Source: a virus. From it: a DNA stretch of 36,648 nt. Where the stretch lies: positions 1 through 36,648 of the IMG/VR virus record IMGVR_UViG_3300046505_000296; one strand, given 5' to 3'. Position 1 is the first letter of the stretch; each line of letters starts with the position of its first letter. Positions 21,341 through 29,171 of this stretch are shown here, in pieces. The notes beneath the pieces were generated by a model, which did no database searches, was not told the DNA's origin, and saw only the letters and a list, made by a program, of their open reading frames with translations. The position numbers were made by a program, and so were the translations under genes.

Positions 21341-21966
21341 ATGCCGGCCTCGGAAATCTTGATTCACTGAAAAAGCATCTGCTCTCCAGCAGGATGACGG
21401 CGGAGAAACGCTTCGACCAGGTCATCCAGGACATCGGTCTGGGCGTGGCCGCTGAATTCGAGAAGGCATGCAACCGCAAGTTCGCGCGCCTGGTGGATGA
21501 CACGTACATCGTCAGCGCCGATCGCGTTCACGTTTATCTTCCCCGCTACCCCTTCGAATCCATCACCTCGGTGGAATTCAAGAGCGACGAAGTGACCGGC
21601 TGGATGATCCAACCCGCGCCCTACATCGTCACAAAGAATTTGGAATCCGGTCTCGTTTTCCTCGGCGCGGCCGTCGGCCCTTACTGGGCGCACATGCGGT
21701 TCACTTATATCGGCGGGTTCTGGTTTGAGAACTTGGAGCCTGATGACGCGGCTTACCCGAGCCAGGCGCCTGCAGGCGCCACCGTTCTACCTGATGACCT
21801 GCGCCTGGCCTGGCTGCTCCAATGCCGGAACGTGTGGGATTCCGCGGATAAGCTCGGTGCCGGCCTGATTGACAAACCGAAAGTCCAGAGCGCACTCGCT
21901 GAACTCGAGCTGAGCCCACGTGTGAAGCAAACCCTCACTCACCATGTCCGGTACGCGATGACCTAG
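21337..21966 (+). CDS. head-tail connector/adaptor protein (gp6-like)
   Basis: The N-terminal helices (LKKHLLSSRMTAEKRFDQVIQDIGLGVAAEFEKACNRKF) followed by short strands (DTYIVSADRVHVYLPRYPFESITSVEF) and a C-terminal helical part (LRLAWLLQCRNVWDSADKLGAG) fit the gp6/Mu gp36-type adaptor family, which binds below the portal. The sequence YPFESITSVEFK is typical of that family ('yPi.sI.sV...'). Length 209 aa. Start ATG overlaps the previous gene by 4 bases. Identification is by pattern and position. Confidence 0.65.
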   Translation: MNAGLGNLDSLKKHLLSSRMTAEKRFDQVIQDIGLGVAAEFEKACNRKFARLVDDTYIVSADRVHVYLPRYPFESITSVEFKSDEVTGWMIQPAPYIVTKNLESGLVFLGAAVGPYWAHMRFTYIGGFWFENLEPDDAAYPSQAPAGATVLPDDLRLAWLLQCRNVWDSADKLGAGLIDKPKVQSALAELELSPRVKQTLTHHVRYAMT

Positions 21967-21972
21967 CATCCC

Positions 21973-22551
21973 ATGACAGCGCAAACCAAAATCGAACTGA
22001 CCCCGGAAGCGCAAGCGCTGCTGCGCTCGTTGCAGACGTTGCCCGAGCGGATGTTGGTTGCGATCGCCGCCGCCATGGATGCGGAGAACCAACTCACCAT
22101 CGCGCACATCATTGAAGAGCGGATGAAGGGGAATGATGGCAAGCCCTTCCCGCCTGAGATGCACATCCTCGGTATCCGCACCGGTCATTACGCGCAATCT
22201 ATTCGCGCATCCAAGGCGACCATCAGCGGGACTGCCATTGAATCGAGCATCGGCTCGAACGTCATTTACGCTGGAGTCCACGAATTCGGCGCTCGCATCG
22301 AACACAAAGCGCGAACCGGAACGGCGCGGCTTCGCACGGATGCCCATGGCAATCTGCTGCGGCGTGGGAACCTCGCCACATTCGCGCGATCCGGCCACAA
22401 ACGCGTGAAGGAAGTTGCCTATGAGGCTGGCGCTCACACTCTCGAGATCCCGGCCCGCGCGCCGGTCACTACAGGCATCGAGGATCGCCTCGACGATTAT
22501 CGCAGCGCTATCAGTGAAGCCTGTGCGGCCGCATGGAAAGGGCAGTCATGA
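21973..22551 (+). CDS. virion morphogenesis / HK97 gp10-like neck protein
   Basis: Family signature blocks are SIGSNVIYAGVHEFGARIEH (the common '...vpYA..hefG' motif) and IPARAPVTTGIEDRLDDY (the 'PaRpf' block near the C-terminus). Both are shared by Mu gpG and HK97 gp10 proteins, which close the neck or complete the tail. A helical N-terminus (PERMLVAIAAAMDAENQLTIAHI) precedes them. At 192 aa it is slightly longer than usual. It starts six bases after the adaptor stop and overlaps the next gene by 4 bases. Confidence 0.75.
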   Translation: MTAQTKIELTPEAQALLRSLQTLPERMLVAIAAAMDAENQLTIAHIIEERMKGNDGKPFPPEMHILGIRTGHYAQSIRASKATISGTAIESSIGSNVIYAGVHEFGARIEHKARTGTARLRTDAHGNLLRRGNLATFARSGHKRVKEVAYEAGAHTLEIPARAPVTTGIEDRLDDYRSAISEACAAAWKGQS

Positions 22552-23321
22552 TAAACGCCATTGATGTCATTGATCTGTTGCCCTTCGAGCTCGCAGCCCG
22601 GCTCGAATGTGACGACTTCTTTGCCGACATCCCGGTGGTGGTCGCGGAGAAAGGCAACATCGCCGCCGAACTGGCACGCAAACAAGCCGTCATCACGGAA
22701 AAAGGCGGCAAGCGCGGCGTCGCGGTGATCGTCCTGCAGATTATCGCCGATGACGAATATCAATCCCCCGCCTTCGGGCCGATGCGGCTCAAGCCCGCCT
22801 TCCAGGTCGTCGAGAACGTCGAGTTGAACAACGACGAGAATGGAACGAAGAAATCCTGCCGCAAAGTGGCGCGCCGAATCCGCGACGTGGTCAAACCACT
22901 GCGCCTGGTCGGGCTGACCACGGATTTCCAGACGGATAAACCTTGCATCGAACCCGTGCCGCTGGCCAAAGAACTTGGTGACTCCATCGTCGCCAACCAG
23001 GTCAACTTCTTGTGCTACGAATGCGATTCGGAACCCATCAGCCAGGTTTCCATGCCGCAATTCTTCGGCGCTGGCGGTTCTGATCCGCAACTCGAAGTGA
23101 CCTGTGAGACAGCCGGCGCGGACATCTGGTACACTCTCGATGATAGTTATCCCGTCCCCACGACCATCAACCCCGATTCCACCGCGACACTTTACGCCGG
23201 CCAGATCCCGATCCCGGCCGCCGGCTTCACCGTTCGCGCCGGCGCGTTTCTGACCGGCTCAATCGCCAGCCAGGTAAATTGCGCGGCTGTCACCATCGAA
23301 CAAATCACGAACCAACAATAA
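22548..23321 (+). CDS. tail-terminator-like protein with C-terminal chitobiase-like domain
   Basis: By position and size the N-terminal ~165 residues resemble a tail terminator or Gp37-like protein (helix with ELAARLECDDFFADIPVVVAEKGN, then strands). The C-terminal ~80 residues read like a CHB_HEX_C_1 (chitobiase/hexosaminidase) Ig-like domain: VTCETAGADIWYTLDDSYP, then TATLYAGQIPIPAAGFTVRAGAF, which follows the 'v..t..t.ga.IyYTtDGs.Pt..s..Y..pi.l...t.ira.a' pattern. I use the ATG at 22548, which overlaps the upstream stop by 4 bases. The fused domain could bind cell-surface glycans from the tail. Confidence 0.6.
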   Translation: MINAIDVIDLLPFELAARLECDDFFADIPVVVAEKGNIAAELARKQAVITEKGGKRGVAVIVLQIIADDEYQSPAFGPMRLKPAFQVVENVELNNDENGTKKSCRKVARRIRDVVKPLRLVGLTTDFQTDKPCIEPVPLAKELGDSIVANQVNFLCYECDSEPISQVSMPQFFGAGGSDPQLEVTCETAGADIWYTLDDSYPVPTTINPDSTATLYAGQIPIPAAGFTVRAGAFLTGSIASQVNCAAVTIEQITNQQ

Positions 23322-23325
23322 TCCT

Positions 23326-24258
23326 ATGTCAATCTCCCGCTCCCAACTCGGCCGTGGTCCGGCTCACGTCATCATCGGCGGCGTCACTCTATTCACCCGC
23401 GCCGACATGGTCCCGCGCATGTCACCCGTCTGGAACCCTGTGCCCACGTCGATGTTTGGCAATGTGGACCGGTTCCTGAAGGACCGGGTCTATAAGCTCG
23501 GCATGCGGCTCTGGGGTGCCTGGGAGAATCTCAGCACATGCTTTCCCAGCTATGCGATGACCCCACAGGCCGGCACCAGCATCTTTGGCGTGACCGATCA
23601 GGCGGTGGCGATCCTCGCCCGCAACGGCGATAAGATCACTTACACTAATATGCGGGTCACGAAGTTGATGAACTTGTATCTCGGCGTCGATTCTGAACTC
23701 TTCGCCGCCGATATGGAACTCACCGGCATCATTGGTAACAACGTGAACCCGGAGGACGCCAACGCCTACTACACGCTCGCCACCGCTCAGTCTTATGCGG
23801 ATTCCGCATTCGCCAAGACGAATTTCAAGCGGGTGCGGTTCTCCGGCGCCTGGGGCGCGCTCACCGGCTTCACCACCATCACTCCGCAAAAAGGATTCCA
23901 CGTCTCGTTTAATCTCGATGCGAAGCCGGTCCCCTGCGACGGCCTTGGCACTGTGGATTTCACGGTGGGAGAGAACACTCTGCAAGGGGAATGCAAATGT
24001 ATCCCCATCGGCCCCACACTGGCCCAGATCGAGGCCCAGGCATCCGCTCAGGGGAAAGCACTCGGTTCATTACTCAGCACCAATGTCGCCGATCTGACGC
24101 TCGCTGGCAGCGGGATCTCGGTTGTGCTCAAGAACGCCGGCATCCTCGAGCATGGCTACGCTTTCGGCGCCGAACCGCTGCGTGTCGGTGAAATGGCATG
24201 GGGCACCACTCAGGGATTCACAGCCGGCGCTCCGCAGGCCATCGGGACAGTCGGCTAA
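23326..24258 (+). CDS. probable tail-tube protein, 310 aa
   Basis: A mostly beta protein placed between the tail terminator and tape-measure-type genes. Strand-like blocks include AHVIIGGVTLFTRAD, YTNMRVTKLMNLYLGVDSELFAADMELTGIIG, and KRVRFSGAWGALTGFTTITPQKGFHVSFNLDAKPV. The last region ends with many Gly and Ala residues. This fits long tail-tube proteins of siphophages, which stack as hexameric rings. It is the best candidate here, but no sequence motif proves it. A few bases separate it from each neighbour. Confidence 0.5.
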   Translation: MSISRSQLGRGPAHVIIGGVTLFTRADMVPRMSPVWNPVPTSMFGNVDRFLKDRVYKLGMRLWGAWENLSTCFPSYAMTPQAGTSIFGVTDQAVAILARNGDKITYTNMRVTKLMNLYLGVDSELFAADMELTGIIGNNVNPEDANAYYTLATAQSYADSAFAKTNFKRVRFSGAWGALTGFTTITPQKGFHVSFNLDAKPVPCDGLGTVDFTVGENTLQGECKCIPIGPTLAQIEAQASAQGKALGSLLSTNVADLTLAGSGISVVLKNAGILEHGYAFGAEPLRVGEMAWGTTQGFTAGAPQAIGTVG

Positions 24259-24277
24259 CTCCACCCAAACCAAAATT

Positions 24278-24463
24278 ATGGAAGAGCACATAAAATCAAT
24301 CAAAGCCCTCATCGAAGCGAACAAAGCCATGCCGCGAACGCATTTCCTTGAAGTTGCCCTGGGCGGTCTTCGCACCGCCCTTGGAAACTCCGTGGAACAC
24401 GTCGCCGCCCTCGATCGCCTGGCCGCCGCCAAACCGGCTCCCGTGGCGTCCGGGGGGAAATAG
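24278..24463 (+). CDS. small helical protein, 61 aa, possible tail-assembly chaperone
   Basis: An Ala-rich helical protein (HIKSIKALIEANKAMPRTHFLEVALGGL). It lies where tail-assembly chaperones are found, after the tube gene. The gene downstream is in the same frame, so a single TAG stop separates the two. The end has a run of six G before the stop codon. No proof of function. Confidence 0.5.
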   Translation: MEEHIKSIKALIEANKAMPRTHFLEVALGGLRTALGNSVEHVAALDRLAAAKPAPVASGGK

Positions 24464-24475
24464 CGGCCATCGTCC

Positions 24476-24898
24476 ATGCTGGCCCAAATTACAGTCGGCT
24501 CGGGCGGGACCGCCGTCACGACCACTCTGGCTGATGACACGAACAGCCAGGCTGGCGGCAAGCTCGCTTTCACCCTGGGCGATTTCACCTTTGACAGCAT
24601 CGCCCAGGTGAACCCGCTCTTCCGGGGCGCGCGGCCGTTCAAGGCCGCTCGCGGCAATGTGGATACCAAGCTGGCTTTCTCAGGAGCGGTATCCCTGACA
24701 AGTCGCGGGGCTGTGCTGACCTTCTTGAAGACCCTTCAAACCCTCGTTAACACCGCCTGCACCCTGACGCTCGTGGATGGAGCGGTCACGATGACCTGCG
24801 CCAATGCCATCCTCAAATCCGCCCGGCGCGATCCTTCCCTGGGCGTGGGCGTCCGCATCGGCATCCAATATCACTTCGAGATCGACACCATCGCATGA
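24476..24898 (+). CDS. hypothetical tail-region beta protein, 140 aa
   Basis: A beta-rich protein (QITVGSGGTAVTTTLADDTN, KLAFTLGDFTFDSIAQV, CTLTLVDGAVTMTCANAILKSA) ending with GVGVRIGIQYHFEIDTIA. The style resembles small phage tube-like or domain-swapped tail proteins but is not assigned to a family. It begins at the ATG at 24476, 12 bases after the previous stop and in the same frame. Its stop overlaps the fibre gene start by 4 bases. Confidence 0.5.
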   Translation: MLAQITVGSGGTAVTTTLADDTNSQAGGKLAFTLGDFTFDSIAQVNPLFRGARPFKAARGNVDTKLAFSGAVSLTSRGAVLTFLKTLQTLVNTACTLTLVDGAVTMTCANAILKSARRDPSLGVGVRIGIQYHFEIDTIA

Positions 24899-27800
24899 AA
24901 CCGTTAACGCTCCTCACGCTCGCCACGCTCCTCACGCTGCATCTCAATGCCACACCGGTGCAGTTCAACGAGCTCTATTTCACCGGCCAGCCGCTGAACC
25001 GCAAGATCACATTGCAGCTTGATCCACGGTTCAACCCGATGGCGGACAGCTCATCCACATCCGTCATCGGCGGCGTGCCACTGTCTGTCTTTCCCACGAA
25101 TGGCACCGCCACGGTGAACCTGGTGCCTGCGGACTACTTCGTGTTCATCGAGGGGATTCCGAAATTCTGGCGCATCAGCGTGCCGGACTCCACGAACGTT
25201 CAGAACGCGGTGCATCTCCAATCAACACTGCCGAGTTACGCCTATACCAATGCGGTCGGGAACACGAATGGTGTGCAGTTGGCCGCCGGCATCTGGATCA
25301 TTGCGGTCACGAACAACGGGGTCGTGTTGATCAGCGTCAACACGAACAGCGTCATCACCGCGGCGCAATTGGCCGCCCTCGCCGCCACCAACAATCTCGG
25401 CTCCGCCGCATGGCAATCCATCTCCGCCTTTGATCCGGCGGGCGCGGCTCAGGCCGCGACGAATGGCCTCGGATCGGCAGCCCGACAGCCAACGTCGGCC
25501 TTTGATCCCGCTGGAGCTGCTCAGGCCGCGACGAATGGCCTGGGATCGGCGGCTCGGCTGCCGGCGTCGGCCTTTGATCCAGCCGGCGCGGCGCAAGGAG
25601 CCATTGGCGCAACCAACCAAGCCGAGTTCTGGGTTTCAACCAATGCCCTCGGCACGAATGGTATCGGCACCATGTCAGCTCCATTTGACGGTTCAACACG
25701 TGTTTTGTTCGATTCGGTTATGCAGGCAATGCCAACGAATTGCGTGGTCCACCTGATGGCTGGAACTTACGCGACCTGGGGTGATCAAGGATTCCAAATC
25801 AAGACGGAACAAAGAATTCTGGGTGCTGGCATAGACAGAACTATTCTCAAGATTGTCAGTGACGCGCCTATTTTGTCGTGCTGCCCTCCCAATGTTATAC
25901 GCAGCACTTGCACCACATGCGAAAGTGGGTATCCGTATCTCAATTCCGGAATCGAAGTATCAGATTTAACCCTCGATTCAAACACTCAGACGAATGCCGC
26001 CGAACCTCACAATGGAATCGTGTTATACGCCACAAGGAGCGCAATACGCAGGGTGAAATGGATCAACGGTTTTGCTCCGTCGAACGGTAATGAGGCGTGG
26101 GGAATGTGCATCAACGGAAATGAAGGTGCGGCTACCGGTGTCACAATCGAAGACTGTGTAGTTTCGCAATTCAAGGATGGCCCACTGACTGGGTTTGGGA
26201 TCTCGGTCCAGTCGGCGAACCATACTGTAACCGGCAAGATCATTAATAACAGAGCCTATTTGGCTGGCACCACTAACATGGCGTGTATCGCCTTGTCGGT
26301 GTGTGGCGGGAACGGGGTTGAAATCAGTGGAAACTATGTTGAGGGTGCCGCAGAAGGTTTCCATGCCGACACCTATGGCATGACGAATTGCATTCTTGCG
26401 GATAACTTCTTCAACGGTGTTGGTGTCGGATTCATGTGTCAATCGTGGCAACGCAATCAAAACCGTTTCCTAAACAACACGATCTTGCTTGACCCGACGC
26501 ACAATCCGGCAACGGCTTTTTACTCATACGGAGGAAGCACAAATTACAGCATCATCGGGAACAACATCGGATTGAGCGGTAACGCGGTGCCGGGATACAA
26601 TTACCGTTTCCTTGTACTGGCAAACGTTGCGGGCCTCACGATTTCCGGCAACAATATCAATTCTGCTGTGTCAGTTGGAGCGATCGCGGCTTCTTGCACT
26701 GGGACTAACTTTTTTGCCAATTACGACGAACTTGGCAATCCGATTGCGGGTCTGAACACCGCTTTCGATGTCGCCGGCGCCGCCCAAGCCGCCACGAACG
26801 GCCTTGGGTCAGCCGCGCGTCAATCCACCGGCGCTTTCGATTCGGCGGGCGCGGCCCAGACCGCCACCAATGGTCTCAAATCGGCTGCCTGGCATCTCGC
26901 GAGCGACTTTCAATTATTGTTTCCCATCACTTTTACCAATGGCGGTTCAGTCACTGCGGTGTACGGAATGGATAGCGGCATCAGCGCTCACCATTGGATC
27001 AAGGACGGCACTGGTGCGGTGCGGGTTGAACTCTGGCCGGGTTATGAAAGATGGGCAAATGCTTCAGGCTCCTCACAAATTTATTTTGGCGACGATGGGA
27101 TGACAATCAACATTGGTGAAAGAACATACGTATTAGACGAAGACGGTTTCACGCTCGAAAACCTGACAATTTCCTCAGTATTCAAACTTTCGTCAGGCAA
27201 TCCCGCATCAGGCTACGTGCTCACGAGCGACGGCTCTGGCACTGGCACATGGCAGCCGCCGTCAGCCAGTGGCACGAATGGTTCCACCCCCGCCATTGGC
27301 CAGGTTCTGACATGGACCGGTTCGAACTCAATCTGGGCCTTCCCATCATCCGGCGGCACGACGAACTTCGACGATATCGATATCGGCACGATGATCGTCA
27401 CGAATCTCATTTTGTCCGGCAGCACTCCCACTCCGGGCCAGGTGATTACCTGGTCTGGCGCGGCCGCCGTCTGGTCAACGCCGTCATCCAGCGGCACGAA
27501 TGGTTCCTCCTCGGCATCAACTTCAAGCTGCAAATACGATTCGGTGACGAATGGCACCTACCTCTTGGACTTCAGCCAAGCCAATAACTTCGACCTGAAT
27601 GTTTACACGAATGTCACGCTCATCGGTTCAAACTGGCTCTCCGGCTGGACTTCGCTCGAGCGGCACAGCATCATCCTTCACCCGGTTGGAGCCAACCGCG
27701 CGTTGACTCTGCCGGCCAATTGGAGCGCTATTTCCGAGAGCGGATCGAACTCAATTCCCACGAACATTGTCGCCGGCGTGATGCTTGTGCTGGACCTGAC

Positions 27801-28572
27801 GGCTTTCGACGCGGCCGGCCACAGCGTCATGGTCACCGCGAAGCGGGGCGCTGATCCCGGTTTGGCTCTCTACGCGGGCGAGAATATCAGCTCCCTGGAT
27901 CCGACTCTTCAAACTTTCCTGCTCGGCAGCGAGAGCCAGACGAATGTCATTCGCTGCCTCCGTTTCACCGACGCCGAGATTCTCACGCTCGACAACGAAA
28001 TCCAATGGTTCAAGGCGTCCCCTCTCGCCACGAACGCGATCATGCAGTTTCTCGGGGTCGATTGCTGCGGGTACCCGATTTTGTTGCAAATGACCACAAA
28101 TCCGGCCGCGAAAATCTCAAACCTCCAAATTGATTTTTCCGTAGCCCCTTATAATTATGTCGCTCCGGATTCCACCTTCGCGCCTTATTGCCGGCCTTTT
28201 CAGGTTGAAACCTGGGGAAATGGTTGGAAGGTTTTCTTCGATTTTTCCACCAACTACAGCATATACGACATACACGCCGCCAGCGTCACCCGACTGTTCG
28301 ATTACGGGGATTTGTCATCGACGTTTTTTATCGTCGATCCTTTGGTGACGGACCTTTCCTGCTTCACGAACATGCTCTGGGCACCGACTCAGGCGGATTA
28401 CACCAATGTTTTCACGGATTTCACGTATCGCCCTGGCAACTGGACCGTCGGCGGCACAAACTACTACAATCGCTTTTTCCACCTCGCGAATGCTCCGACA
28501 AACACCATCGTGGTGACCACAGGCGGCACCTATGGGTTCGCTACAAATATCTTCCCACTGATCGTCCAATGA
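24895..28572 (+). CDS. large fibre-like protein with signal peptide and beta-helix domain, 1225 aa
   Basis: N-terminus: MKPLTLLTLATLLTLHLNA, a clear Sec signal peptide. Residues ~178-250 hold three 24-residue repeats (AFDPAGAAQAATNGLGSAAR type). Residues ~245-620 are a right-handed beta-helix (pectate-lyase-like) with Asn-ladder strands such as ISGNYVEGAAEGFHADTYG and SIIGNNIGLSGNAV. Two more repeats follow (~623-670). Then come fibre modules with GYVLTSDGSGTGTWQPP, GQVLTWTGSNSIWAFPSS and GQVITWSGAAAVWSTPSS, and a long Thr/Asn-rich beta region. Likely a host-recognition or depolymerase fibre, but the signal peptide is odd for a virion protein. Overlaps neighbours by 4 bases. Confidence 0.75.
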   Translation: MKPLTLLTLATLLTLHLNATPVQFNELYFTGQPLNRKITLQLDPRFNPMADSSSTSVIGGVPLSVFPTNGTATVNLVPADYFVFIEGIPKFWRISVPDSTNVQNAVHLQSTLPSYAYTNAVGNTNGVQLAAGIWIIAVTNNGVVLISVNTNSVITAAQLAALAATNNLGSAAWQSISAFDPAGAAQAATNGLGSAARQPTSAFDPAGAAQAATNGLGSAARLPASAFDPAGAAQGAIGATNQAEFWVSTNALGTNGIGTMSAPFDGSTRVLFDSVMQAMPTNCVVHLMAGTYATWGDQGFQIKTEQRILGAGIDRTILKIVSDAPILSCCPPNVIRSTCTTCESGYPYLNSGIEVSDLTLDSNTQTNAAEPHNGIVLYATRSAIRRVKWINGFAPSNGNEAWGMCINGNEGAATGVTIEDCVVSQFKDGPLTGFGISVQSANHTVTGKIINNRAYLAGTTNMACIALSVCGGNGVEISGNYVEGAAEGFHADTYGMTNCILADNFFNGVGVGFMCQSWQRNQNRFLNNTILLDPTHNPATAFYSYGGSTNYSIIGNNIGLSGNAVPGYNYRFLVLANVAGLTISGNNINSAVSVGAIAASCTGTNFFANYDELGNPIAGLNTAFDVAGAAQAATNGLGSAARQSTGAFDSAGAAQTATNGLKSAAWHLASDFQLLFPITFTNGGSVTAVYGMDSGISAHHWIKDGTGAVRVELWPGYERWANASGSSQIYFGDDGMTINIGERTYVLDEDGFTLENLTISSVFKLSSGNPASGYVLTSDGSGTGTWQPPSASGTNGSTPAIGQVLTWTGSNSIWAFPSSGGTTNFDDIDIGTMIVTNLILSGSTPTPGQVITWSGAAAVWSTPSSSGTNGSSSASTSSCKYDSVTNGTYLLDFSQANNFDLNVYTNVTLIGSNWLSGWTSLERHSIILHPVGANRALTLPANWSAISESGSNSIPTNIVAGVMLVLDLTAFDAAGHSVMVTAKRGADPGLALYAGENISSLDPTLQTFLLGSESQTNVIRCLRFTDAEILTLDNEIQWFKASPLATNAIMQFLGVDCCGYPILLQMTTNPAAKISNLQIDFSVAPYNYVAPDSTFAPYCRPFQVETWGNGWKVFFDFSTNYSIYDIHAASVTRLFDYGDLSSTFFIVDPLVTDLSCFTNMLWAPTQADYTNVFTDFTYRPGNWTVGGTNYYNRFFHLANAPTNTIVVTTGGTYGFATNIFPLIVQ
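25426..25641 (+). repeat. three tandem 72-bp (24-codon) repeats
   Basis: Units begin at 25426, 25498 and 25570, exactly 72 bases apart, each encoding AFDPAGAAQ-type sequence. The third copy diverges in its second half. They sit directly before the beta-helix domain of the large fibre gene. Confidence 0.85.
26761..26904 (+). repeat. two further 72-bp repeats after the beta-helix domain
   Basis: Units begin at 26761 and 26833 and encode AFDVAGAAQAATNGLGSAAR and AFDSAGAAQTATNGLKSAAW. They are the same family as the three copies at 25426, so the repeats bracket the 1.1-kb beta-helix segment. Confidence 0.85.
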
Positions 28573-29171
28573 TCTTCTGCCTCGCACTCGCATCATTGAC
28601 GCTCCTCAGTCCGAAGGCTCTGGACTCAGCAACCACTGCGGGCCAGTCGATGGCTCAGGTGATCTCCCTGCCAGTCGCGCCGGCGCAGGAAAGCAACACG
28701 GTTTACAGCTTATGTCTCGGCTGGGATGCGGCGGCTGATGTGACCGTGACCGGGTATCGCGTTTATTACGGCGTCGCGCCACGCACCTATACGAACACGC
28801 TCGACGCAGGCGGCGCGTTGAGCATCACCGTGAACAACCTCCTGGACGGGCCGCGCTATTTCTACGCCGCCACCGCGTACAATGTTCTGGGGATGGAAAG
28901 CCAATTTTCGAAAGAACTGGCGTGGCCGCCCTACCCATCCGACAGAATGACGATTTCATGGACCAACCGGGCGGCGACCGTGACAATTCTCACAGCCACA
29001 AACAAGAGCCCACTGGCACGCTGGAACACGGCCGCAACGGTCACCGGCACGAATGCCTGGACGGCCCTGCTCAAGCCGGGAATGAACCTATTCGTCACAA
29101 CCATCCAGGGGACTAATTTACCGGCGCTCGGCTCAAACCACATCGTCGGTTGGAATCCATTAAATCTATGA
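28569..29171 (+). CDS. exported fibronectin type III-like protein, 200 aa
   Basis: The start (MIFCLALASLTLLSPKALDS) looks like a Sec signal peptide; the ATG at 28569 overlaps the fibre stop by 4 bases. Residues ~35-115 form a fibronectin type III domain: VYSLCLGWDAAADVTVTGYRVYYGVAPRTYTNTLDAG with W, Y-x-V-Y and a YFYAATAYNVLGMESQFS strand G region. The C-terminal ~80 residues are another beta domain (RMTISWTNRAATVTILTATN). FN3 domains on phage tails aid surface binding. It is part of a coupled block of exported-looking proteins. Confidence 0.7.
   Translation: MIFCLALASLTLLSPKALDSATTAGQSMAQVISLPVAPAQESNTVYSLCLGWDAAADVTVTGYRVYYGVAPRTYTNTLDAGGALSITVNNLLDGPRYFYAATAYNVLGMESQFSKELAWPPYPSDRMTISWTNRAATVTILTATNKSPLARWNTAATVTGTNAWTALLKPGMNLFVTTIQGTNLPALGSNHIVGWNPLNL

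Noticed and set aside
28224-28568. N-terminal extension of the FN3 gene to 28224.
   Set aside because: It overlaps the end of the large fibre gene by 349 bases; the ATG at 28569 gives a signal peptide and a 4-base overlap.
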